Position numbers and translations under genes: made by a program. From Metridium senile (lineage: Eukaryota > Cnidaria > Anthozoa > Actiniaria > Metridiidae), in NCBI GenBank assembly GCA_949775045.1, contig OX459104.1:5067306-5131305 (forward strand): 64,000 nucleotides of DNA, read 5' to 3'. Under the pieces are notes generated by a model. That model made no database searches. It saw only the letters and a program-made list of their open reading frames with translations, and was not told the DNA's origin. This document shows, in pieces, positions 11,107-22,600 of the stretch. How positions within the stretch are numbered: position 1 is the stretch's first letter; every line of letters starts with the position of its first letter.

Positions 11107-12422
11107 GAATGTAGTATAAGTGAATGTTGCCTGTGCATGTTCAATGAGGTTCCTCATTTCATATATATAGCTAGGTAATTGTTCACTTCATCACTGCCAA
11201 CACACATTTTCGACACATGCTAGCCTGAGAATTTATACAGAACTTTATTTACTGAAAAAGGAATTGCATTCTTTCATATGTCTATTATTAATAGGAAATT
11301 ATTTCTTGTTCAATTTCAAATCAATTTGCACAAGTTTGTTTTCCAAAGAGTGTGTAATTGAACGAGACGTAGGATGTTGGGCATTATGTAGGTTAATATC
11401 TAAAAGATGTATTTTCCCCCCTTTTTATAATTTAAATATGTCATAATTGTATAGTTCCTAATGAAATGAGGGATTTATTGCTTTATTTGAGTGCACCAAT
11501 GTAATTAATCCTTCATTTAATTCTACTCACAAGATAAATATAGCTAAAGGTAGCTATAGAAGTCAGAAAGTACATGCATGAGAGCAAAATAATGGAATAT
11601 ATTACAAAAAGAAAAAAAGTAAATATTTAGGAAAAAACATAGCGTTTTACAGCAAGAAGTCTAGTTTGTGCTAGCATGTAACCAGTGGTTTGACCAAGTA
11701 CAAGAGCTGACAATGAGCAGTACACAACTATTTGTATGTTCCTTTTGCTTCTACTGCTTGCATGTGAAAACCAGGCCTTTGTGTTAATAATGTCGGTCCT
11801 TATCAAAATTATGCTTTTCTTGTTCCCTGATTGGCTGGGACTCTTAGTTGTCAAATCTCATTGGTTACATTTCTCAAATGTGAAAATTGTATGCAATGCT
11901 GATAGGACATATCACTTTTTTTAAATGTCAAAATATAGCATGTTACATATGTTATAATTATATGTAATAAATTATTAGAGAATACAAATGGGCATGCAGA
12001 GATACGGGATGTATATATCTTCCTACTGTTTGATAAATACTACATGTGTCTACTATAAATATATTTACAAAATTATACAGAACTTTAGCACTACGGAGCA
12101 GAGAGGTTTCTGACTTGGTACCAATTCTTTGCCCGCGACCTCTCTGTGTTGAAAAATTATGCCGGTATAAAGAGAAAAGAAATGTAGATAGAAGAGCGCT
12201 AAATTGGCTAAACTATTCATTTCAAATACTAACACACCAATACAAAAATACTAATTGACCCCTTGTACATCATAGCCTGGGAAATTATAAACACCTCACA
12301 TTTTTCAACGCTTTTATTAAAACTCGTTCAACATCAATTCAACATCGATTCAACACGTTGCTACAATGTTGAATAAGTTTAAACTTTGCCTGTTAGATTT
12401 TTATATTGAATATGGCAAAGTT
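11107..12422. other. No gene seen
   Basis: Duplicate of 5561-6880; AT-rich with no recognisable coding sequence. Confidence 0.5.
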
Positions 12423-13366
12423 TTCCCTGCTAGCAGAGTCTTCCACAGTTCGATTCTGACGAGAAAAAGGAAGACTCTGCCGAGCGAGACTGCTTTCATT
12501 GTTGCGCATGCGTTAGGTAACTAAGCAACCCCTGACGTCATGATGACCTTTCCTGTCTCGACTTACAGTTTTACGGGCTCGAATCGCCAGCTTTAGCAGC
12601 CATTTGATTGGCCGTTAACAGGCTAAATTGATAAATGTATGACTTTCCATAGCCAGTTGGAAGACAAACAAACGTGTCCCTCTTGGACAGAAAAAATTTG
12701 ATAGCTTTTCGTTGTAATTTAGTTGGTTTATGATGCTTAGATGAAGCGAAATTAATACACTCATCTATCGACGCCATTTTAACATTGTGGGCACGGAAAA
12801 AATCAGCGGTTTTTATAATTTGCTCATGCGCATCTAAAATTACCAGTAAAGACCGGTTTTAAAACTGGTTTCGTTCGTCCGCGGTTGTGGACGGCGGCTT
12901 TACAAAGAAGAGGGTCCTGAAGGGGTAAATTGGGAATTGGGATTTGCCTTTTTTCGAGGCTGGGAATTGGGATTTGCCCATTGGGATTGGGATTTGTCCA
13001 TTGGGATTGGGATTTGTCCATAGGATTTGACTATTTCTTGTCCATTCGCTTTCTCTTTAGATGCTAAAATAATGTTTTAAATTGAGTAATTTGCAACATT
13101 TTACGTCGTTTTAGTAGACTAGAAGAGAAAATCGAACTATCTTGGGCTTCCTCTGGTTAGTATTCAATTTGGGCTTCCTGTGGTTAATGTTTGGGCTTCC
13201 TGTGGTTAATGTTTGGGCTTCCTGTGGTAATTGGGATTGTGATAAAAAATTGATTGGGAATTGGGATTGGATACCCCCCCTCAAAGAAAGCAGTCTCGCT
13301 CGGCAGAGTCTTCGAATTCCTATTTCTCGTCCGAATCGAACTGTGGAAGACTCTGCTAGCAGGGAA
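12423..13366. mobile_element. Inverted-repeat transposon carrying a RecQ exon, copy 2
   Basis: Complete inverted tips TTCCCTGCTAGCAG and CTGCTAGCAGGGAA. Contents are as in 6881-7816, including the tandem arrays at 12929-13026 and 13144-13236. It sits about 160 bases upstream of the TRAF6-like start codon, so it may have brought in or displaced promoter sequence. Confidence 0.75.
12571..12777 (-). pseudogene. RecQ-like helicase first exon, second copy
   Basis: The translation is the same as at 7025-7231, with Walker A LPTGYGKS and nothing after the first helicase motif. The lack of any difference between copies points to a recent duplication rather than selection. Confidence 0.75.
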
Positions 13367-13524
13367 CCAATCACATCGCGCAACTGAGAAAAATCAGCCA
13401 ATCAAAATCCTACAAAACATTGAGGTCTTATAATCATAAGAAAGTTTTCCCAATAACTTGAATTTAAAGAAGAAGAATTTCAGTAGTCATAGTTCATTCA
13501 AATTCTGTCTCTGAAGCACAAAGT
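13367..13524 (+). promoter_or_regulatory. Probable promoter and 5' UTR of the TRAF6-like gene
   Basis: Two CCAAT boxes (CCAATCAC at about 13367 and GCCAATCAAA at about 13397) lie 120-160 bases before the start codon, with a weak TATAAT-like word near 13429. The region is squeezed between the transposon end and exon 1. No transcription start can be fixed from sequence. Confidence 0.4.
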
Positions 13525-13688
13525 ATGTCTCTTAATCCTGTTATAACTACAGAAGGAATAGATGAATTTTTTGATCCTCCACTAGAGGATAGATACAAAT
13601 GTCCTGTCTGTCTGCTCGGATTGCGAGAACCTTGTCAAACACAGTGTGGCCATCGCTTTTGTAGAGGTTGTATTACTCGATCTCTTAG
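13525..13688 (+). CDS. TRAF6-like exon 1 (RING)
   Basis: Begins at the ATG of [11 protein letters not shown] and ends at a strong GTAAGT donor, leaving two bases of a split Arg codon. It encodes residues 1-54, including RING ligands Cys26 to Cys49. This ATG was chosen because the frame gives a typical TRAF lead-in directly before the RING. Confidence 0.9.
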
Positions 13689-16600
13689 GTAAGTATACGA
13701 GAATTTAAAAAAATTTAAATTTAAAAACATTTTTTGTTTCTCTATTTTCGCTTTGTATTTGAAAACTAGACGCCGTTTCGGCGTGTACTCGCTGCGATAG
13801 CAATGTGATTATTCATCTGCTCCGTGTTGAAATATCAAGAAATGAAAGAACATTTGGAACTGGTTTCTAGACCGGTACTGCGTCTTTATTTGCATGCGTG
13901 TTGTTCATTTTTTTCTTTTTGAGATGCTAGTCCGTACGTTTACGCCGAATGATCTATGCGTGAACCACCACTTGCCTCTTCTGCAGGCAACTCTTGACTT
14001 TGGGCTTCCTGTGGCAGGAGAAAAGGTGGGGGAGGGGGTGAGGGAGAGAGAATAACACAAGGAGATATTGGACTTTGGTCGGTGTACTCTTCTTTAAGTT
14101 TTTATGAACCTATGAGGTACTGAAAACTCTGCGAGTGTTTTTATTAAATGTTTGCTTTTTAATGACAATCGGTGCAACCTTTTTATAGGAATTCTATTAG
14201 GTTCGCGATCACGGGAATCTACTCTTATAGTAAACAAACTTAGCAAGATCTTACTTTAGTAATGTTTACTGATGTAGTAGAATCATTTGTAACATAGTCT
14301 ACGATATCACTCTGCTTTTAATGAAATATTTTACTAATTCTTACAATTTACAACATAAACGTGATATTAAAGCTCATTAGCACTATGAATGATAGGACGA
14401 AGAAAAAGGGGTACATCTCCAAGTTCAAATAAAATTGCTTCTTTAGTCCAGTACAGAATTAACACAATAAAAATAGTTACTATGTTTACCACAAGAAGTC
14501 CTTTTATTGGTAAGAAACTGTTTTCTTTCGAGCTCAGTGTAGTCGCCTGTCAGCTTTTTCAAATACAGCAGACCTTGTCGATTTAATTCCTTCGAGGTTA
14601 TCCTGTCAATATTCTGATTCAATTCTTCATCTTTTTTGCTCTTCTATCCATTAAAGTCATCGTGTTCTGTATTTGTCATGTTATTTGGCAGTTGAGTCAC
14701 ATTTTCAATACGTTTTATAGTCAGTATTCGATAGCTCGTATGATGGGTATCATTCTCAGAATTTCCCATGGTATATTCCTATACTGATTCCTTTGAATTC
14801 GCGAAACGACCCATTCCGAAATATACGCTTGAAACCATCTTTTAGTAGGGTCTATTGCGAATAGCGTGTGAATTTGTGTGAAGATCTAGCGTTTGAAATA
14901 CTTACTTACTTACTTACTCTAGCCATTTTGATCCATTTTAAAACATTACGTAATGCTATTACGGTGCACGTGCTTGCCGATTTGTGATTGGTTAAAAGTT
15001 CGACACTGACTAACGAAGAACCACGAAACTCGTTGCATTTTATACCTCGCTTGCTGACGCAGCGAGTAATTAGGGTTTGTTAAGGCCGATTTACACGGCA
15101 CGATTTTGACCTAAGTCTATCGCATGCAACCTGCTCACGCCACACATACAACTCAATCGTACTGTGTAAATCAAGCCCACAACTCGTCTACGACAGACTC
15201 ATACAACACGAAAAAAGTCGTAGGATTTTGAAACATGTTTTAAAATGCTACGACAATCGTAGCCGTCGTAGCCAAATATGGTAAAAAAGTGACGTATCAT
15301 GTAACAAAACTTCTTTGTGGGGTACCGTGGAGTGTTTTTGCACAAAATGGCGGTTAAAAACAAAGCTGCCGGTTGTGCTGATATTTCGACGAAAAAGAAA
15401 GGGAAAAAAGTCAGAAAAATATCATTCTTTACTACCGAAAGAACAAAAAGACTTATTACCTAATGGAGCAAGGAAACAGTACCTTTCTGATGCTCATATA
15501 AAGATTATTTTAAGAAAATAGCAAGGCTGGCTTCACTCGAAATCGTACGAGACTTTTCCGTGTGTTGTGCGACAAGTTGTGCATGTGTAAATCAGCAGCA
15601 AGTCAAGTTGCATGTGATAGACTTAGGTCAAAATCGTGCCGTGTAAATCGGCCTTTAGGTAGACAATTTAGATGTACCGGATCCGGAAGTGAAGTTTCGG
15701 TGCAGTCACGTGATTGATAAGGAAAACAAAATGAAAATGGCTGCCATCGCTACTGGAGAAAGTGCGACTACTCGAATCAGAGTATTTCTGAAGCTAACAA
15801 GGAGAGGAATAGCAAATATATTAAGATAAGAATGTATTGTCAGACGGTATTGACTCTTCTTTGCTAAAGAAAAGCGATTTATTGTGGTTATAATAGTTTC
15901 CACGCTGCCACACTGTCACACACGTACTGTACACTAAAACGCTGGTACGTATAACGTCTATAACATCTAGAGAAACACTAACCAAGTCCAATGCTTATAT
16001 CATATTGTCTATTTATCATTTAACACACGAGCATGCTGTATTATAGTTTCGTTTACGGAGAAACTGGCACCTCGAGGGTTCAAAAATCCGACAAAATCTA
16101 ACAAATCTGACAAATAACTTATACGTAAAGCAATTGTAGACATGAAATTATTTTAATAGTTTAAAAACTTCAACACATTTAGAATTGAACTTACACTTTA
16201 TACAGTGCACTTAATATAACTTATCAACTGCCTTGTCAGCAAATTATTTCATACAAGATGATGCAAAAATATAAGTTAATGATAATAACAATAATTTGCT
16301 TATAAAGTGGTTATATTATTATTATTCAAGTCTGTTCTAAGCGCTGAAAACATAAAACATAACATTAAAATACAAAATTATAGTATTAAATTATAATATT
16401 GTTGAGTTTTATAACAGCTTTTCCAAAATAGTCAGTACTTCTAACTGCATGTATTCCATTATCAATACCATTGGAATTATTTATGTTATACAGAGATGCA
16501 GGGAATAAGTGCCCAGTTGACAATGTACCTCTATCTGAATCTGGGGTAAGTTTTATCACTCTTATAATTTGTCCTTTTTATAGTCTAAATATGATGCATG

Positions 16601-19600
16601 ACCTGCTGATCCGTTCTTGACTGTCTAGCCTAATGTGTTCACGTTGGCACACAAAAGAGTGTTCACATGTTTCAGACCGGCTATAACCAATCAAGAACAA
16701 TAGTTACTATGAAAATCACTAGAGTGGTTAAATGTACGTTGAAAATTTGGCCTTGGGGGTGTGTCTTTTTGTACACCATGACCAATTTTGAGCAAAATGA
16801 TTGGCCAGAAGCGATCACATGGTACAAAAAAAATTGGTCACGTGGACGGAATTTTTGGGGCATGATTACTAGTCTACTGATTTCCATAGTATTCAAATTT
16901 GTCACCATACATTTGTATTTTCGATTTGGTGTACACTATATACACCTAATTGCAAGAATGTTGTCACATGAAAAAAGAACATTATTAATTTACAAAAAAA
17001 GGAATAACAAAAGAAAGAGTTCAGCTCGAGTGATCTTCTAGATCTTTTGTGTTTCAATTAATTCCTTTCCCACTAATTTACAACAGTCAGGACAACGTTC
17101 TTGCAATTAGGTGTATATAAGATATATAAATGTATATCAAACATCAAAATTATTTATATTATTATTCATTCAGAATATTTTTATCTTACTGCAGTTTTCA
17201 ACTTTCTGCGAACTCAGATTTTTCATTTTTTCAAACACGTTTTCGTCTGCCGTCAATCAAAACTAATAATTTGGTACCTTTAAAATCCTTGATTGATTTT
17301 ACAACTAGCCGTAGGAATGTCTGAGTTCACAGAAAGGATCGAGTACCGCAGTAATCCGGTGTAATTTAAATGAATGAAATCCATTTGTCCTTTTTATAGT
17401 CTAAATCAAAGTATATTGTGATATGCTATTGTGTTTGACTGGGTGGACTCTTCTTACTCACAGGGTTCGTACGGGTCCTGGAAATCCTGGAAAGTCATGG
17501 AATTTCGTATTTTGGTTTTCCAGGCCTGGAAAGTCATGGAATTTTGTTGAGGGTCATGGAAAGTCATTGAAAACAATGCTTATCCTGATACTAAAAATGT
17601 AACTTCTATTCCTTAAATAAATATAAACTTTTTGATAATTATTGGTCATGGAAAATAATGAAAAAGTCATGGAAAAAGTCATGAAAAAGTCATGGAATTT
17701 ATAAACTTCAAAAAGTACGAACCCTGATTCAAGTTAGAACACAATAGAGTTTTCTCATGTATGAGAGGCTAGCCAGTGAAGAACAATAATATATAGTTAT
17801 TCAAATTGGTCACCATACACTTGTATTTTCGATTTGGTGTAGTCGCTATATACACTTAATAATTTGCAAGAATGTTGTCACATGAAAAAATAACAATAAT
17901 ATTTTACAAAAAAAGGGAATAAAGAAAGAGTTCAGCTCGAGTGATCTTCTTTTGTCTTTCAATTAATTCATTTCCCACTAATTTACAACAGTCAGGACAA
18001 CCTTCTTGCAATTAGGTGTATATAATGAGATATATACGTATCAAACATCAAAATTGTTTATATTATAATTCATTCAGAATATTTTTATCTTACTGCAGTT
18101 TTCAACTTTCTGCAAACTCAGATTTTTCAATTTTTTCAAACACATTTTCGTCTGCCGTCAATCAAAACTAATAAGTTGGTACCTTTAAAATCCTTGATTG
18201 ATTTTACAACTAGCCGTAGGAATGTCTGAGTTCGAAAAAATGATCGAGTACCGCAGTAATCCGGTGTAATTTAAATGAATGAAATCCATTTGTCCTTTTT
18301 ATAGTCTAAATCAAAGTATATTGTGATATGCTATTGTGTTTGACTGGGTGGACTCTTCTTATTCATGTTAGAACACAATAGAGTTTTCACATGTATGAGA
18401 GGCTAGCCAGTCAAGAACAATAATATATAGTTATTCAAATGGTTGCCATTATTATTTTCGATTCTGAAAAAAGTTCAAGTGATGCGTCTCAATTAACAGT
18501 CAAAGTAATTTAAATTATTATTCATTCATATTGTTTTCTGTTTCTATTTGATCTATAAATCTAATGAATTCTTGTTATAATTGTAAAGCAAGCATGATAT
18601 TATCCAATTAGTGATGTCAGAGTGTTGGATAATTGAAAGAAATTTAGTGTGGTTTTAGAGCAGATAATCATGGAGGATTTGATGGCATGTTTGAAAATGT
18701 TCAATAAAATGCCTTATTTTGCTTTTTGTGGATTGACTTTCAAAAATAAAAAAACTTATCGTAGAAAAGAGCACCACCATGATCAGAAAGAGCATGCAAG
18801 CAGAAATATGTCTTTTTTTAGAAAATTTTATTGCTATAAATATAATTCAAGTGAAGCTGTTTGGAAACAAAATTACAGAGATTTGTATGTGTTCAGTGAA
18901 CTGTTTCCTTGCTAGCCTTGTTGTGGTGTTTTTCACACTTGATATTCTCATAACTTATCAAGAATTTAATATTTTTGTCTCAAACGTTTTACCTTTGTTG
19001 ATGTCATTCTAATTTGTAACTTTGATGTAGTGGTCAGTTAAAATATAAATTTAAAAAAATTATGATAATGAAGTGACAGCCATATTGGCATTCAGTCAAT
19101 ACCAGTAGCTGTTTAAAATTTTAAAAACTATCTATTCAAAACATTTGCATATTCTTTGTATCCATAGCCTAAATCAGTTTAAACTGTGCATTATATCTGA
19201 AGAACTATCTAAACCTATCCCTGGAGCTGAAACTAGATACTAATAATAAACATTTTTATCTCTATTAGATCTATCCTGATAACTTTGCCAAAAGAGAAAT
19301 GGGGTTGCTTACAGTCTGGTGTCGACATCACAAAGAAAGGGGGTGTGAATGGAAAGGAACACTTAATGATCTAGAGGTATGATACTGATGTCAACTGATG
19401 ATGATAAAGTGATGGTGGTGATGATAATGATGGTGATGATGATGATACTATGACTGATAATGATGATAGTGAAGGTGATGACGAGGGTTAGACAACGAAA
19501 ATGAAGACAATGATAATGATAAATACACTGATAGCTAGTTGTATACCGCACATCATCATAGAAGTTGTCTGTGTTGTGGAGAAAAGAGAGTCAACTTGTT

Positions 19601-22600
19601 TTACATCAATTTAATAATAAAATCTACATAAATAAACAACAATCTTTTATAAAGGCATTCCTGATAAAACAACTTTCTCAACTATCTGACACAAAACAGA
19701 TTGAAAATTGGATGTCTGGTCATGTTTTTGATTGTAATAAAAAAAATACTGCATAATTTTTTGTTGATAAGCATGCATTCTATGTCACTCCGTGAAATAT
19801 CACCAAAGCTATTTGTTGCTAACTAGTTGTTAGTTAGTAACTATTTGTCACTATCACTCAACCATGCAGAACATAAACTGGAGACACTAAATACACAAGA
19901 GACTTGGACCATGGACAATGACTTTAATGATTTGAAAACGTTTTATTGTTAATATCTATTGTTTGTACAATGTTTTGGTTGAGTGATGGTGACAAATAGT
20001 TACTAACTAACAACTAGTTAGCAACAAATAACTTTGGTGATATTTCACAGACATAGTGTCTGCACTCTATACAAATGAGTATAATATGATAACACTGATG
20101 ATGTCGATCACTGACTCTTTGAACAACAATACCGACTTAACTGTGAATGTTACTGTCGTTTTCTGACATCCTTTGGTTCGATTTGTATACAGCTATTTCA
20201 AATTAAAGGCAGTCCAAGACTGCATGTGGCTATAGTTTAATGGCTGTAATGAGCAAATTGGTATTTAGACCTATATAGTACTAATCATTGTTCACGTATA
20301 AAGTGACAATATTCATCAGCTGATACAGAATGTTATTTTCTTCTAAAAGGTTTAGATTTGTTGATAAGTTGATAAAGTTGATATATAAATGAAGCATTGA
20401 AAATAAAACATCGAAATGTGTTTACATTGTTTGATTTTGATAAAAACAATATTAGTGTGGTAATGATTGGTTTTTGTGCAGAAAGAGGGGAAACACATTG
20501 AGTCAATGTCTTCATGGCTATATGTTATCCCGGTTAGCAGGGACAACTCGCTTTCATATAAACAGCCCCTAAGACTGCATGCAGCTTATCGTTTAGTTTC
20601 CAAACAGTAGAAATAATTTTAAGTCTGGCGAAGAGTATGGATTCTCAAGTTGAGTGGAAGAGTTGATATTCTCGTAAGACATGCATTTGATTGGCCAGGT
20701 ATCTTTGAAAGAAATAGGCAGTCTATGAGTATATATAGACTATATAGTATTGCAGAATGTATGAATAGATTAGTACTTTTCACTAATGTTTGCCAGTGTT
20801 TTAATTATTGGCATCTAAAGGAATATTCCTACATTTAATGCTTTTTGAGTAGTAAATTTTAAACATTTGTATTAAAATAACAGATTTACAAGTGCTTTTT
20901 CACAGAAATTGTGTCATTACTTTCGTTAATTACTTTGTCAACTAGCAGTTTTTGTTCCCCGAAGGAAAGCTTCGTTCTCTCGAAAGAGATTACCGGTAAC
21001 AACTCCTTGAAGGCAATTTGGCCCCTTAAATCGGTTGTTTTAAATGATCACCAACATGTTATAAACAGGAAGACAGCGACTCGGATAGCCGTGTAGCCAA
21101 ACAAATACTTCGGTTGAACGGTCGTTTTGACATCATAAAATCGCCGCATAGCATCCGAAAACCTGAAAAACCTTTGATCAACCAATACTTTACAATTGCA
21201 CAGAAAACTGTGCCTGGATATTGACGATAAAAGGGGAAAATTCATGATGAAAAAGAGACAACTCACCATCAAAATATCTAACTCGAGCAAATGCACATGT
21301 CACGTCTCACGTCGCTCTAAGTCACGGGCTCAAGTAACCATGATAACGTGCTCAACTCTCCGCAGACCGCAGGCTCAAAAGTTAACAACTCTTTCACTCG
21401 GACACTCAACAGGACGACATAGTGGCTTTCGCCTTTGGCTATAGCCACAAAAACGTAGAATACTGAATACTGCATACTGAATAGTGCATTGCAAGACCGA
21501 AATGCATTTTGGGTCATGTAATATTGTTTAAAGTAAAATAAATGATAATTAGTTATTTTATTCTTAGTGCATTCCATTCAAAACAATATACAAGCTAGTT
21601 ACAGGGGGTAATTATCGCTGTATATGTATTATTTACTATGAATCAATGAGACCCACAATGCTCTTTGGTCTTGGAATGCACTATTCAGTATTCAACATTT
21701 TTTGAAATAGCTGTAAATGAATGAAACAAGGTTCTGAAGACACTTTATATTTTACTACTAGTTATGTTCTTAACATTCGCTGACTAAACTATGATTACAC
21801 TTCAAAGATATTGCGTGATGTGACAAGAGACTTGTGCCCCTCCCCTTACAATAACTCATGTTACAAAACACTAACTAACATGAACAACAAGACTTTAGTT
21901 ATATATAAACATATGTCAATTGATGTTGACCATCTACAAATGATTCATTCACTCATTAATCATCATTCAAAAATGCATTCATGCAATTGATTCAAATGTC
22001 CATTTATTAATACTTATTTATACTGTCAGACATTCATTCATTTATTTTTATTCATTAAAACAATATTTTAGGAGTGTAAAAGTTTCTATTTTAATCATTT
22101 TCAATCGCCTGCCATCAAAACTTTCCATCAAACTGTGTATTTCAATATATTGAATTCTCATACTTTCAGAGCCACTACAAAGAATGCTCAAAATATGAAA
22201 TCACTTGCTCCAAATGCGGAGAAAAAGTTGTCAATGAAAAGGTAATTGATTGTAGTGACAAATTTGTTGATGCTGATGATTATAACGATGATTATGGTGC
22301 TGATTGTAGTGATGACAATTCTGATGATGGTCGTGAATGTTTATGATTGCAATATTAATGGTGAAAATAGTGATAGTGATGATTATAATGATGATTATGG
22401 TGCTGATTTTAATGATGACAATTCTGATGATGGTCGTGGATGTTTATGATTGCAATATTAATGGTGAAGATGGTGATAGTGATGATTATAATGATGATTA
22501 TGGTGCTGATTGTAGTGATGACAATTCTGATGATGGTCATGGATGTTTATGATTGCAATATTAATGATGAAGATGGTGCTCGATGATTATGGTGCTGATT

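Larger units (their letters stand above)
9229..13366. repeat. Repeat unit B, copy 2 (4.1 kb)
   Basis: Second copy of 3682-7816 at an offset of 5,546 bp. It ends directly against the 5' flank of the TRAF6-like gene. Unlike copy 1, its right transposon end retains the GGGAA tip, so this copy is probably closer to the original insertion. Confidence 0.9.
16546..19268 (+). other. TRAF6-like intron 2
   Basis: Holds a tandem duplication (about 16889-17800 and 17800-18440), two TA-flanked MITEs and one hAT-like MITE. The remainder, 18441-19268, is AT-rich with no exon seen. Confidence 0.75.
19377..22169 (+). other. TRAF6-like intron 3
   Basis: Starts with a GATGAT microsatellite (19380-19480) and contains MITEs at 19792-20049 and 21440-21715. 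From 20050 to 21440 I see only AT-rich DNA, a short inverted pair (AAGACTGCATG near 20217 and 20570) and no recognisable exon. Confidence 0.7.

Noticed and set aside
15315..15521. Lysine-rich frame considered as a Harbinger Myb-like protein
   Set aside because: Too short, no tryptophan-repeat pattern, and a competing frame runs through the same bases. Left as unassigned inside the MITE.
18649..19012. Two overlapping frames in TRAF intron 2 considered as an extra exon
   Set aside because: No TRAF similarity and no phase-compatible splice sites; exons 2 and 3 join in frame without them.
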